NCBI RefSeq assembly: GCF_000255455.1
Contig: NZ_JH621258.1
Span: 1 to 64,000, forward strand
Reading direction: 5' to 3'
Length of the DNA stretch: 64,000 bases
DNA from: Aquimarina agarilytica ZC1
GTDB lineage: Bacteria; Bacteroidota; Bacteroidia; Flavobacteriales; Flavobacteriaceae
Below the pieces are notes generated by a model. That model did no database searches, was not told where the DNA came from, and saw only the letters and a program-made list of their open reading frames with translations. Below are positions 31,610-41,613 of the stretch, in pieces; within the stretch, counting starts at the first letter, position 1, and the number at the start of each line of letters is the position of its first letter. The translations under genes and the position numbers were made by a program.

Positions 31610-34600
31610 TTAGTTTGGAGCAATCATTGGTGGTACAATATCACAACAAGCGGTATCATCATTGACATCTTGGCTACCCCCTATACCTTGAGTGTTGGGT
31701 GTATTTGCTAAAGTAGATAATGGTACTCCATACGTTGGTGACATTGGATCGGTATCTACAGTTGTTCCTAAATTAAATAACACACTTTCGGTAGTGCTTC
31801 CTAAATAACCTGTTGAAATGCTACCATCATTATTATTGTTATTAGGCTGATTTAATAATGTTGTCGAAGCATCGCTTAAATCTGACTGTTCAAAACTTAA
31901 ATCACCTTCTACCGCATCTGGACAACCGTCACCGTCACTGTCTAAGTCTAAGTTATTTGGAATTCCGTCGTTATCCGTATCTGTAATACATAGATTAGAG
32001 GTATCAATCAAACTTATATCATCAATAGCAAAATCATTACCATTTATACCAGTTGAAATATTAAAAACCTCTATCGTATAATCTGTTTGAGAACCTGTAT
32101 TGAAAGTAGCACTTGCTTCTACCCAAATATGTTGAATGGTTAATTGACCTGTACTTGCTGATGCAACAACGTTATTACCACTATTCAGAACTCTTATACC
32201 TACTTCAGCAGGAAAAGAAGCCGTATCAGGGGCTAAAACAGCATTTGCACCCCATAAAGACAATGTAAAATCCGAATTGACAGGAAGTGTAACTGATTGA
32301 CTGTAAAATATCCCAACATTATTAGATCCATTTACTGCTAGATAAGCATCATCATCTAAACCAGTGGTATGACCTGCTAAATCTTCCCAAAATGGAGCTG
32401 TGCTCCATCCTGTTGTTGCTTTACTTATTATCGCATATTGACCAGCAGCATTATTCAAAGATGCAAACGAATAACCATTAGATGTTATTGGTGTTTCTAA
32501 ATTTCTAGATCCACTTGAAAGCAGACCAAATGAACCATCGTTCTCCGTTGGAACAAATTGAGAAGAACATTCATCTACATCCAAAATTCCATCATTATCA
32601 TCATCTAAATCAAATACATCGGCAATAGAATCCCCATCTGAATCTAAGCAAGCATTTACAGTCGAATCAGATGCAAAAGTACTGTAGCTTGATGTATATT
32701 CTGGTGTACCATCTAGCATTCCTGTACCTCCATTATCATCAATGCTATCTAACAATCCATCACCATTGTTATCTGTAGTAGCATCTGAAATAAAAGTAAA
32801 CTGGGCATTATCTACATTGGGTGTGGTTGTAATCACAACTCCACCTGTTCCGTTTTCAATTGTTCCTTGACCAATTCCTGTAGTTGGTGCTACCCCTGCT
32901 TCTACTAAATCTGGACAACCATCACCGTCTGAGTCGAGGTCAAGGTGATTCAGAACACCATCGTTGTCGTTATCGCTTCCTAAACAATAATCAAAGAATA
33001 AACCTGGATCGTCTAAAATAACATTTCCTGCGGCAGCTTCTACATCATAGAAATAAAGCCTAACCGTATATGTTGTACTAGCTTGAAGGGGATAATTTGC
33101 TATTTCAGTAGGTTGCGAACCATTAGGAAAACCTGCTGAACCCCCACTAGCTGTGAAAATAGTACCTAAATCGGTAAAATTTGTACCATCATTTGATATG
33201 GAATAGGTAGTTGTGAAACTTAAAGTAGGGTCAACTTGTCTGAATTTATAAATATAATCTATACTCCCATTGATAATATTATCTACTGTGGTAAAAGTAT
33301 AGGTTAAATATTCATCTTTGCTCTTTGCATCAGCCAAATCAGTTGCTGTAATATTTTCAATAAAAGCATACTGTGGTTGATTATTTATCGTAATGTTATT
33401 AGCACTAATAATTATCGAACCTGGATTCAAAAAAGGAGCGTTCGTAGTTGTAGAGAAAACATCATTAAATGTAGTCGTAGTAGTAAAACCATGCATTAAT
33501 CTATAGGAATCGACGGGTATAGCTTCTCCTGAATTAAAAATAGGTGAATCAAAACACCTCAAACCCTCACCTGTATCCAATACCCCATCATTATCGTCAT
33601 CGATATCTGTAACGTCTGGTACGCCATCTAGATCTGAATCGGTACAGTTTTCAACTCCTGCATCCAGATAACCTGCCGTAGCATTCTGCGTTGTTTGACT
33701 TCCGCCAGGACCATCCAAAGGAACTCCAGTACCGTCCACATCTCCTTCATCGGCATCTGCCAAATTATTGCTTGAGGTTAAGTCTGTTGGTCTGAAATCA
33801 CCAGAAGCTTCTACAGCATCAGGACAGCCATCACCATCACTATCTGTGTTTTTTGAGTTGGTACATAAACTATCGGTACTAAAAGAGAATTGATCAAAGC
33901 CGTGAGGATCGCGTACGGCGTTAAAATTAGTTCCTCCACTCATAAAAGGTCCTAAAAAACCCTGAACAATACGGTGGCGTATAGCAACTGTTGAAACAGG
34001 ATTAGGTGTCAAAAATGAAATAGTAGTTTCAATATTTTGTCCCGAACCAATGTTCCCTCTCAAGGTACCTACTGCATCATAAATATCTACAGTCCCCACA
34101 GTATCATCACCTGTAGGTTCATCCCTTAAAAAAGCTATTAATTTCCCTCCTGCAATTATTTCATACTGGAGCATTAGATCAGATGGATTGGGGGGATTTC
34201 CAAACGTATCAAAAATATCTACGATATCTACGCTAAACAAAGTTACCGGAGTGGTGAAATTATAAGATACCGTGTATTCATCATCAACCCCTCCATTAAA
34301 TTCCGATTCCACATACACTCCACTACCAGTATCACCCGATATAAATCCGCCTGCTGTTGTAGTACGTAATTCGGCTTGCGCATCTGCTGCATAAGTATCC
34401 GAATAGGTAATGGTTCCGTTTGAAAATGTAATAACACTAGTATCTGCAGTTCCGCCTCCTACACTTCCTGTAGAGGTATAATCGGATGCACTACTCAACG
34501 TACTAATATTGATACCTTCTCGTATCACTGCTTGCTCAAAACCATTATCCAAAGCTCCGGTAGCGTCTGTATTTCCTCCTACGGTAAAAATTCGAAAGCC

Positions 34601-35953
34601 TCCTGCTTCCCAATTTACTGCTGTTCCAATAGGATCTGTAGTGCTTGTCGAAATATTACACACATCTAACTCATCTAAAATTCCATCATTATCATCATCT
34701 AAATCTACTTCATCGGGTACGCCATCTTCATCAAAATCATCACAGTAATTAATGCCATCTTTTGTATTCCCGAGTACCTGCCCTGCTCCTGCTATATTAG
34801 GAACACCAGCTAGAGTAGCTCCTACTGTATTTCCTAAGTTTTGAGTTACTATGCCTCCATTTCCATCGGAAAGGCTTCCCATAGCAGTTGTTCCATTGTC
34901 AACTACTGTAAAGTTACCTCCTCCCTCTTCCAAGTCAGCACAACCATCATTATCACTATCCAGATCATACATATCGACAATACCATCATTATCTGTATCT
35001 CCCGTTGTACAATCACTCACATTTAGTCTAAAATTATCGAAAGAAACCCTTCCCAATCCTCCTTGATCCTCGGAAGCATAGACATACAAACGCACGGTAT
35101 ACAATTGGCCCGGGTGTAACTGATATTGTGGAAACACCCCAAATTCCTCATAATCAAATGCCGCTGGCACCTCAAATTGCTCATCCAGAGAATTGGTAAA
35201 TGAAAGCCCGTTTTGTCTACGCACTGTTGTGGTGCTAGGAATTAACACTGTAGACGTTGTAAAGCTATCGGTACTAATTTCAATTTGATAGGTAAAATCT
35301 ACATATAACGGAAAGACTGGATCTGTAGGTGCTGTAAAACTTTGACGTAAATCTACTCCTCTTGCAGTTTCGTAAACTCCGGGGATAAATGTGGGTACAT
35401 CCTGAAGGTTAAAAAAACGTAATAAAACCGATTTATCCGTCAATGTTGTAAACGAAAATTCTAAATAATCATTATTTGTTTTTGCTCCTGTAACATCTGT
35501 TTCTGTGGCTCCACTCAAAAAATAATACCCCGAAACCTCCACTTCATTGCTTGGATCTAAGGATTCATCAACCAAGCCCGAACCAAAACTTACATTAGAT
35601 ACTGTTGGTTGCACAAAATCTACAGGAAACCCAAACACAGGATCAAACTGAGAGGGCTCATAACGATCAACTTTAGGATTCCCAGTATTAAAGTTTGTCC
35701 TTGAAAATGCATCTGTACTTGCATCAATATTTGGATCCCATATTAATCCTAATCCTGTAGTTGCTGCTGGATCACACCCACTCTCTACGGCATCTAATAT
35801 TCCATCATTATCATCATCTAAATCCAATTGGTTGGTAACTGTATCTCCATCGATATCTTGGGCGTAAGTTGTTTGAAAAGCACCAATAGTAAAACAGATT
35901 AATATCAATAATAACTTATTGTAAAAAAATGAGGTTTGAGTAATTTTATCCAT
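31610..35953 (-). CDS. TSP3-repeat surface protein, 1447 aa
   Basis: ATG at 35953 (MDKITQTSFF) is preferred to the ATG two codons earlier because it aligns with the MKKITSTSFF start of the leftmost giant gene. The signal peptide ends near TTYAQ. The first TSP3 block is at residues about 33-58, followed by a ~200-residue insert (about residues 65-290) paralogous to the first insert of the leftmost gene; both have a YEPSQFDP stretch and YTVRLYVY-type signature. A second such insert lies near residues 800-990. The tail is almost identical at DNA level to those of two other array members and ends CCDIVPPMIAPN-stop. No membrane anchor or type IX secretion domain is visible. Likely exported, calcium-binding surface or matrix protein by inference. 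Confidence 0.9.
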   Translation of the reverse strand: MDKITQTSFFYNKLLLILICFTIGAFQTTYAQDIDGDTVTNQLDLDDDNDGILDAVESGCDPAATTGLGLIWDPNIDASTDAFSRTNFNTGNPKVDRYEPSQFDPVFGFPVDFVQPTVSNVSFGSGLVDESLDPSNEVEVSGYYFLSGATETDVTGAKTNNDYLEFSFTTLTDKSVLLRFFNLQDVPTFIPGVYETARGVDLRQSFTAPTDPVFPLYVDFTYQIEISTDSFTTSTVLIPSTTTVRRQNGLSFTNSLDEQFEVPAAFDYEEFGVFPQYQLHPGQLYTVRLYVYASEDQGGLGRVSFDNFRLNVSDCTTGDTDNDGIVDMYDLDSDNDGCADLEEGGGNFTVVDNGTTAMGSLSDGNGGIVTQNLGNTVGATLAGVPNIAGAGQVLGNTKDGINYCDDFDEDGVPDEVDLDDDNDGILDELDVCNISTSTTDPIGTAVNWEAGGFRIFTVGGNTDATGALDNGFEQAVIREGINISTLSSASDYTSTGSVGGGTADTSVITFSNGTITYSDTYAADAQAELRTTTAGGFISGDTGSGVYVESEFNGGVDDEYTVSYNFTTPVTLFSVDIVDIFDTFGNPPNPSDLMLQYEIIAGGKLIAFLRDEPTGDDTVGTVDIYDAVGTLRGNIGSGQNIETTISFLTPNPVSTVAIRHRIVQGFLGPFMSGGTNFNAVRDPHGFDQFSFSTDSLCTNSKNTDSDGDGCPDAVEASGDFRPTDLTSSNNLADADEGDVDGTGVPLDGPGGSQTTQNATAGYLDAGVENCTDSDLDGVPDVTDIDDDNDGVLDTGEGLRCFDSPIFNSGEAIPVDSYRLMHGFTTTTTFNDVFSTTTNAPFLNPGSIIISANNITINNQPQYAFIENITATDLADAKSKDEYLTYTFTTVDNIINGSIDYIYKFRQVDPTLSFTTTYSISNDGTNFTDLGTIFTASGGSAGFPNGSQPTEIANYPLQASTTYTVRLYFYDVEAAAGNVILDDPGLFFDYCLGSDNDNDGVLNHLDLDSDGDGCPDLVEAGVAPTTGIGQGTIENGTGGVVITTTPNVDNAQFTFISDATTDNNGDGLLDSIDDNGGTGMLDGTPEYTSSYSTFASDSTVNACLDSDGDSIADVFDLDDDNDGILDVDECSSQFVPTENDGSFGLLSSGSRNLETPITSNGYSFASLNNAAGQYAIISKATTGWSTAPFWEDLAGHTTGLDDDAYLAVNGSNNVGIFYSQSVTLPVNSDFTLSLWGANAVLAPDTASFPAEVGIRVLNSGNNVVASASTGQLTIQHIWVEASATFNTGSQTDYTIEVFNISTGINGNDFAIDDISLIDTSNLCITDTDNDGIPNNLDLDSDGDGCPDAVEGDLSFEQSDLSDASTTLLNQPNNNNNDGSISTGYLGSTTESVLFNLGTTVDTDPMSPTYGVPLSTLANTPNTQGIGGSQDVNDDTACCDIVPPMIAPN

Positions 35954-36024
35954 AATCATCTTATTTTAAAAAAATCGTAATATGCTCTAAAGCAGATTTT
36001 TAGAACATTAAATTACAATTCTTT

Positions 36025-36099
36025 AAAAATACAATTAACTGATTAACAGTATTTTAGATAAAAAGATGATTTTAATAGATAAAATACTCGTTTTAACGA
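36025..36099 (-). promoter_or_regulatory. Upstream region of the 1447-aa gene, with boxes shared with a paralogue
   Basis: The plus strand carries AAAAATACAATTAACTGATT (36025-36044) and TAGATAAAATAC (from 36076), matching the two boxes before the split giant gene in order and approximate spacing. They may be inherited promoter or operator sequence kept after gene duplication, or simply residual homology. Confidence 0.4.
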
Positions 36100-36232
36100 T
36101 AAAAAACATTGACATTTATAGCATATAGTTTTTGAACAGTCTTTTTTTGTATTTTCATAAATAGAGAGACTTACTAATATCAAAAAACACGGTTCTTATA
36201 TAGCTCTAGAGTAAAGATTTTAAGCGTTTAAA

Positions 36233-38749
36233 TTAATTAGGCATAATAATCAAAGGTACAATTTGACAACAATCTGCATCGGTTGTAGCGTTTTGACTTT
36301 CCCCTAAACTTTGTTGTACTGCAGCAACTGTATTTCCATCAACTAGGGTTACGCTACCTGTGCTATCTATAATACCATCAGCAACAGGGTCTGCACTAGT
36401 AATTACTCCTGTTAAATTTTCTTGAATGGATTGCCCTGAAGGGGTTCCAACATTCCCACCATCCATATTAGATGTTAACAATACAGGCTGAATAATTGCA
36501 TCCCCTCCTTCAACAGCATCAGGACAACCATCACCATCACTATCTAAATCGAGATAATTAGGAATCGTATCTAAATCTGTATCTGTAGTCCCTTCAATTA
36601 TATCTAAAATTCCGTCATTATCATCATCTACATCTACTAAGTCACTAACACCATCTCCATCACTATCAAGTAAAGGAGGACAATTACTTAACACATAACT
36701 CCCTGTTGTTCCGCATATTGCAGAACAATCAGGTGTAGATACTTCATAAAAAATAGTTTGTCCATTAATAGGAAGCACTGGTGGTTCTGGAAGTAAATAA
36801 CTCATTCCTCCATCACCTGAATAACGTACAACTGCATTTCCACAAACTGTGACCAAATTTAATTCACAGTTTGCTACATTAGGTAATGTAAAGTCCACTC
36901 CTTGTACAGGTGCATTACATACACGAAGGCCTGTAACCAAATTTGGTCCATTAGGATTATTCACTGTTGTTACTGGTGTACTGGCTATGGGAGCTGGAGT
37001 AGAAATATTTACGGCATCGACAATGGAATAATCCGTAAAATTAACTCCTGTACCTGGTGGTAAAAAATAATTTACTCTTAATAATGCATAATTTAATACA
37101 CCTTCCGTATTCCCTCCGTTATCTAAAAAAGTATCATAGGTACATATTTGCCATAGTCCCGAAGCTGGTGTTGTTGAATTAATTCCTCCCAAATCATTAG
37201 TTGCTACAGTAGGCGGGATTAATAATGTACCTGCACCATTTCCGGGCCCACCAAAACACGTAGTGTTTCCTATTACAGCTGCTGGTCCTACTGGGCATCC
37301 TCCATTGGTAGCCCAATAAGGGTGGCAGAAAGGTCCTTCGGTTGAAGAGACAGGTTTTTTTACATTAACTACTGCCTCACATATCCAACTATTGCCAAAT
37401 GGTGGTCCCGATGACACCCTAAATTGATAATCAAAACTTTCTGCAATAGCTGCTGCGGGCACACTACTTAAATCTAAATTAATGCAGGTTTCCGCAGCTG
37501 CATTATAAGTAGCTATTAAAGTATTACCCGCTGGTACATTTACTTGCGTTCCCCCAACAGCACTATTCCCTTGGTTTAATTCATCTGATGTTTTACAATA
37601 TAATCTAGCAGTAAATACCTGATCTTCAAAACCACAAGCTGCTATTCCTCCTGCTAAATTTAACGTATGTACGTAGACTAAGGCTGTTGTAGGGTCATCG
37701 GCTGTACCAAAAACACCATCTAGTCCTACGGTTGAAGCTGCATTAGTACTAATTGGTATTCCATTCTGTAACCACTCAATATAATAATCTTGTCCTTCGA
37801 TACCTGTATCTACTTCTGCCCGTAATGTTACCGTATCAGCACCACAGGTATCCTTTTCAACTGTAGCTTTAACTATTTTTGGACAAAAAGCACAAGTATA
37901 TCCTGGACTAGTAACTGAAAATTCACAATCAGAAACAACATTATCTCCTAAAATAAAAACATTATAGGCCGATCCATCGGGTATATTATTAATGAGTATA
38001 GAGCCATTAGCTACTAAATTAGGATCATCACCTGCTAGAACCCCTACATCATTATTGATCGCATATGTCCCAGCTCCTTGCCCACCATTGGTGTAAGCTA
38101 TTTCTAAATTATATGTACCATTCATTGCTGAACAATCTACTGCTGCAGTAGCCAATTGAAGCTCACAAGGTGCAGGTACCCAATGTGGGGCAAAACAAGG
38201 TTCTGAAACTAAAGAACAAGTTCCCGATACCGTGACATCATAACATAATTCATAAGTTGTATTTGGGCTTACTTGCCAAATAGGTCTACCTATATTAGCA
38301 GGCAAATTAGGCTCATTAGTTACTCTTCCCGTAGCTGTGACTGGTGAACACCCATTGAAAAACTGCCAATTATTGATGTTAGACACGGTACAACCAGCAT
38401 TAGTAGTTGGTGTTGCCCCTAAAAAACTAATAAAATTCTCTTCCAACACTGCTGGAGTAGTAAATGTCGCACAAAAGGTCACCGTATCCCCTGAAGTTAC
38501 TATTTCAAAAACATCTGGGTGACACAATTGATCTGTACCTACTCCATCAACATTATTAAAAACACTAATTTGATCTGTTATTGGTGCCGTACCACAAGTT
38601 GCTGTTGCACAAGATCTGCATGGATCTATTGGTGGCATTATAACTGCATCTAAAAAAAACATTCCAGTTGTTGCCTGCGTATAATGTACCATTAACAATA
38701 TACAAAATAGAACTACTATTTTATAACTCGAATCGTAGTATTGCCTCAT
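36233..38749 (-). CDS. Cys-rich secreted protein with TSP3 tail, 838 aa
   Basis: ATG at 38749 (MRQYYDSSYK) is used rather than a TTG two codons upstream; a signal peptide follows, ending near HYTQA. Unlike its neighbours, most of the protein (about residues 30-720) is not TSP3 but a Cys-rich, beta-type region with many Asn/Thr/Gly and unrecognised domains. A segment near residues 530-575 (SGLWQICTYDTF...GVLNYALLRVNY) loosely recalls a proprotein-convertase P-domain strand pattern, which is only a guess. TSP3 repeats occupy about residues 685-750. The tail ends CCQIVPLIIMPN-stop, a divergent version of the shared ending. Only about 90 bp separate it from the preceding 858-residue gene, so the two may be co-transcribed. 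Confidence 0.88.
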   Translation of the reverse strand: MRQYYDSSYKIVVLFCILLMVHYTQATTGMFFLDAVIMPPIDPCRSCATATCGTAPITDQISVFNNVDGVGTDQLCHPDVFEIVTSGDTVTFCATFTTPAVLEENFISFLGATPTTNAGCTVSNINNWQFFNGCSPVTATGRVTNEPNLPANIGRPIWQVSPNTTYELCYDVTVSGTCSLVSEPCFAPHWVPAPCELQLATAAVDCSAMNGTYNLEIAYTNGGQGAGTYAINNDVGVLAGDDPNLVANGSILINNIPDGSAYNVFILGDNVVSDCEFSVTSPGYTCAFCPKIVKATVEKDTCGADTVTLRAEVDTGIEGQDYYIEWLQNGIPISTNAASTVGLDGVFGTADDPTTALVYVHTLNLAGGIAACGFEDQVFTARLYCKTSDELNQGNSAVGGTQVNVPAGNTLIATYNAAAETCINLDLSSVPAAAIAESFDYQFRVSSGPPFGNSWICEAVVNVKKPVSSTEGPFCHPYWATNGGCPVGPAAVIGNTTCFGGPGNGAGTLLIPPTVATNDLGGINSTTPASGLWQICTYDTFLDNGGNTEGVLNYALLRVNYFLPPGTGVNFTDYSIVDAVNISTPAPIASTPVTTVNNPNGPNLVTGLRVCNAPVQGVDFTLPNVANCELNLVTVCGNAVVRYSGDGGMSYLLPEPPVLPINGQTIFYEVSTPDCSAICGTTGSYVLSNCPPLLDSDGDGVSDLVDVDDDNDGILDIIEGTTDTDLDTIPNYLDLDSDGDGCPDAVEGGDAIIQPVLLTSNMDGGNVGTPSGQSIQENLTGVITSADPVADGIIDSTGSVTLVDGNTVAAVQQSLGESQNATTDADCCQIVPLIIMPN

Positions 38750-38839
38750 ATCCAATAATTATTACTATATATATAAAAGTTAAGTTACCAAAAAAAAACA
38801 TAAAAATTTGAAAATCAATATTTTAATGTAAAATTAAAT

Positions 38840-41416
38840 CTAATTTGGAGAAAGTGTTGGTGGAATAATTTCGCAACATTGACTATTTTTTGTACCATCT
38901 TGACTCTCATCAATACCTTGTGTAACTGCTGTAGTGGCAGGACCTATTATAGGTACTCCAAAAGTTATACTACCAGGTGTGCTATCAACTGTACTTGGCA
39001 AATTCGATAAATTTTGATTTACTGTTGAGCCTACTCCACTCGATACTGTACCTGCGGCTGTTACCAGATCTACTTGCGCAAAGCCTCCTGCACCCTCAAC
39101 AGCATCGGCACAATTATCATTATCACTATCTAAATCCAAACAATTAGGAATACCATCACCATCAAAATCCTCGGCAATACTAATACGGATTTCATAAATG
39201 GCATTAGGCTGTGTTGGATTAGCAGTATCTTCGTCAGTCGTAATAACTTCAAAGCTTTGTACATTGGATATTTCCGATTCCCATATAAATGATGTTGACG
39301 TACTACTTGTTGAAGTATTCCGCTGTACTAAATATTTATTTCCATCTTGAATGTTTGAAAAACCGGTCGTTAAGCTACCCGAAAAGAAATAGGTAGTTCC
39401 ATCTACACTACGAATACCATCAAATGAAGTGTCTTGAGACAATACTGGATCGTGTATTAATTGTAAAAAAACCTGAGAGGTACCTGTAAAATCAAACCGA
39501 GAATATGCTGTAATAATTGCGGGGTTACCCGCCACAAATTCGCCACTGTTATTTGTGTAAATATTTTCTGCACTTATAACCACATTTCCATTTCCTAATC
39601 CAAATTTTGAGCTTACATCAACATTCACTACACTCACATTACTCTCATTACTACCCAAACCTAAATCAACTGCAGAAATTGTTAAAAAATTTCGAGGACA
39701 CTCCACCTCATCTAAAATAGCATCATTATCATCATCTAAGTCTAAATTATCGGTAATCCCATCACCATCGGCATCTCTAACTATATTTATTACCGTTGGA
39801 TCTGGGTTTGAAGCAGGTAGCGTCCTTGGGTCATCACTACTTATGGTTTGCGGACCAAAACTAACAAAACCAGTATTACTAAAACTGCCTACTTCTGCCG
39901 ATGAGCTTACGGCTATTTGCACATCAAAAGTGGTACTCCCAGCGGCAGGTACAATTATGTTTTCTATTTCTATACTATTAATAGTAAAATTAGTAATAGT
40001 ACCTCCTCCTGGATTTGCTGGCACTATAGAACCGGGTACAAAACTAAACTCTGAAGAAGTTAGTACATCAGAAAAACCTACGTTTGAAACTGTAGTTAAT
40101 GTATTTGAAATTTCAAAAGTATAAGTAAATGTTGATCCTGGAGCAAACGTAAAACCATTTGCCGATTTGGTAATTACAGGCGGGGTACATGCCGCTGCAT
40201 CAAAGTCCGAAAAAGGGGTTACTTCCCCTATTCTTTTGGCCACATTTGTGGTCACATTATAAAACAATATAACGTTTCCTGTAGTACCTCCATTTTTATA
40301 AAAATATACATTTCCATTAGCATCAGACCATGCACCTCCTGCACTACTTATAAGTGTATCCGAACTTGGATCAACAGTAATATCCAAAACTTCACCTGTA
40401 TTTGGATTATAGGATCGTATTGTTGTTCCATTAACACCGTAAAGTAAGCCTGTCTGATTTGAAAAGGCTACATCGGCGGGATTAATATTCCGATCTAATT
40501 GAACAAAAGAATATTCAAAGGCATTTAAATCTACTTTGGCAATATATCTGGTACCATCCACATTATCTTGTGCAAATGTCAAAAAGGTTTCGGTTTGTGA
40601 ATCAATTGTTCCTATAAAATTCCTGAGATTTAATTGCGAATTAGCCACATTACCGCTACCTGGCCAAGTAGGCATTAAAGCTGCTGTAGCAGCTGAATCG
40701 GCTACTGGTTTACCTAAACTTACCACCACTCCCGATGGAGATATGGTTACTAAATCACCTCGTCTGACTGTATCGGTAGTATCAAAATCTCGAGTTTGAA
40801 GCGCATATAATAAATTATTATTGGTATTAAAAGCTAAGGCATTATATGTCCCCGCTGCCGAAAGTGTAATTACTCCCGAGGGCGTTTCTGGTGCTTGTAA
40901 ATCTAATGCTCCTAAAGTAGATGACGTGGTATTATTAGGTGCGCTAATTACATAAGCTGTATTGGTACACACAAAATTTGTGTTAGTCATTATTGTTAAA
41001 TTCAATGTAGCACTGGCACATACATTTGGATTAGCAAGCGTATTGCATACTCGGTAATTAATAGAAACATTTGTTCCTGCTTCGCTAGTTAATGGAGTAT
41101 ACCTTAGTGTTCCTCTGTCTACATTAAATTTAACCGTTCCGCCTGCGGAACCAGTTCCTAAATCTGTTAATTCAATGAAACCTACAGATCGCACATCCGA
41201 ATTTCCAATAAAATCATCATTATCCAATATATACACTTCTGATACTGTTGCCAAAGGGATAGTCTGCATATCATTTACTGCAACAGCACTATTTACATTA
41301 GGGTCTACCGTATCTGGTGTACCATCATTATCAATATCTTGCGCACAAATAGCTGTTGATATTAAAAAAAAATTAATAGAAAAATATTTGCTAAATATTA
41401 CTTTTATATTCTCCAC
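38840..41416 (-). CDS. Secreted TSP3 protein with DUF6923-like and DUF11-like regions, 858 aa
   Basis: The start is GTG at 41416; there is no upstream in-frame ATG before a stop, and this start gives a signal peptide ending STAICAQ. The order of parts is: a short TSP3-like DxDxDGTPD segment; an Ig-like region (about residues 40-145); a propeller-like region resembling DUF6923 (about 150-410, with YNALAFNTNNNLLYAL and a VAFSNQTGLLYGV repeat); a DUF11/SdrD-like beta-sandwich (about 420-530); a TSP3 block; another insert; and a final TSP3 block with the family tail ending CCEIIPPTLSPN-stop. First gene of the array in the direction of transcription and the most distant from the near-identical members. 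Surface or matrix role inferred. Confidence 0.88.
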   Translation of the reverse strand: MENIKVIFSKYFSINFFLISTAICAQDIDNDGTPDTVDPNVNSAVAVNDMQTIPLATVSEVYILDNDDFIGNSDVRSVGFIELTDLGTGSAGGTVKFNVDRGTLRYTPLTSEAGTNVSINYRVCNTLANPNVCASATLNLTIMTNTNFVCTNTAYVISAPNNTTSSTLGALDLQAPETPSGVITLSAAGTYNALAFNTNNNLLYALQTRDFDTTDTVRRGDLVTISPSGVVVSLGKPVADSAATAALMPTWPGSGNVANSQLNLRNFIGTIDSQTETFLTFAQDNVDGTRYIAKVDLNAFEYSFVQLDRNINPADVAFSNQTGLLYGVNGTTIRSYNPNTGEVLDITVDPSSDTLISSAGGAWSDANGNVYFYKNGGTTGNVILFYNVTTNVAKRIGEVTPFSDFDAAACTPPVITKSANGFTFAPGSTFTYTFEISNTLTTVSNVGFSDVLTSSEFSFVPGSIVPANPGGGTITNFTINSIEIENIIVPAAGSTTFDVQIAVSSSAEVGSFSNTGFVSFGPQTISSDDPRTLPASNPDPTVINIVRDADGDGITDNLDLDDDNDAILDEVECPRNFLTISAVDLGLGSNESNVSVVNVDVSSKFGLGNGNVVISAENIYTNNSGEFVAGNPAIITAYSRFDFTGTSQVFLQLIHDPVLSQDTSFDGIRSVDGTTYFFSGSLTTGFSNIQDGNKYLVQRNTSTSSTSTSFIWESEISNVQSFEVITTDEDTANPTQPNAIYEIRISIAEDFDGDGIPNCLDLDSDNDNCADAVEGAGGFAQVDLVTAAGTVSSGVGSTVNQNLSNLPSTVDSTPGSITFGVPIIGPATTAVTQGIDESQDGTKNSQCCEIIPPTLSPN

Positions 41417-41613
41417 TCCTTATTTGTTTGCATTTATTAATCTAAATCTTACACGAATGTACACATATAACTGAATATTAGAAACTTATATGTAATATTC
41501 TTTTTTTAAAACTTTAAAAAGCAAATAAAATCGATTAAATACAATTATTATGCTTTTTTTTTAAAAGATAAAATAACTAAATTATACAATTGAAAATCAA
41601 TAATTTAAATACA

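Noticed and set aside
1-41416. CRISPR arrays or satellite DNA suggested by the regular repeats
   Set aside because: The repeats are coding, codon-phased, degenerate at third positions and lack unique spacers of constant length.
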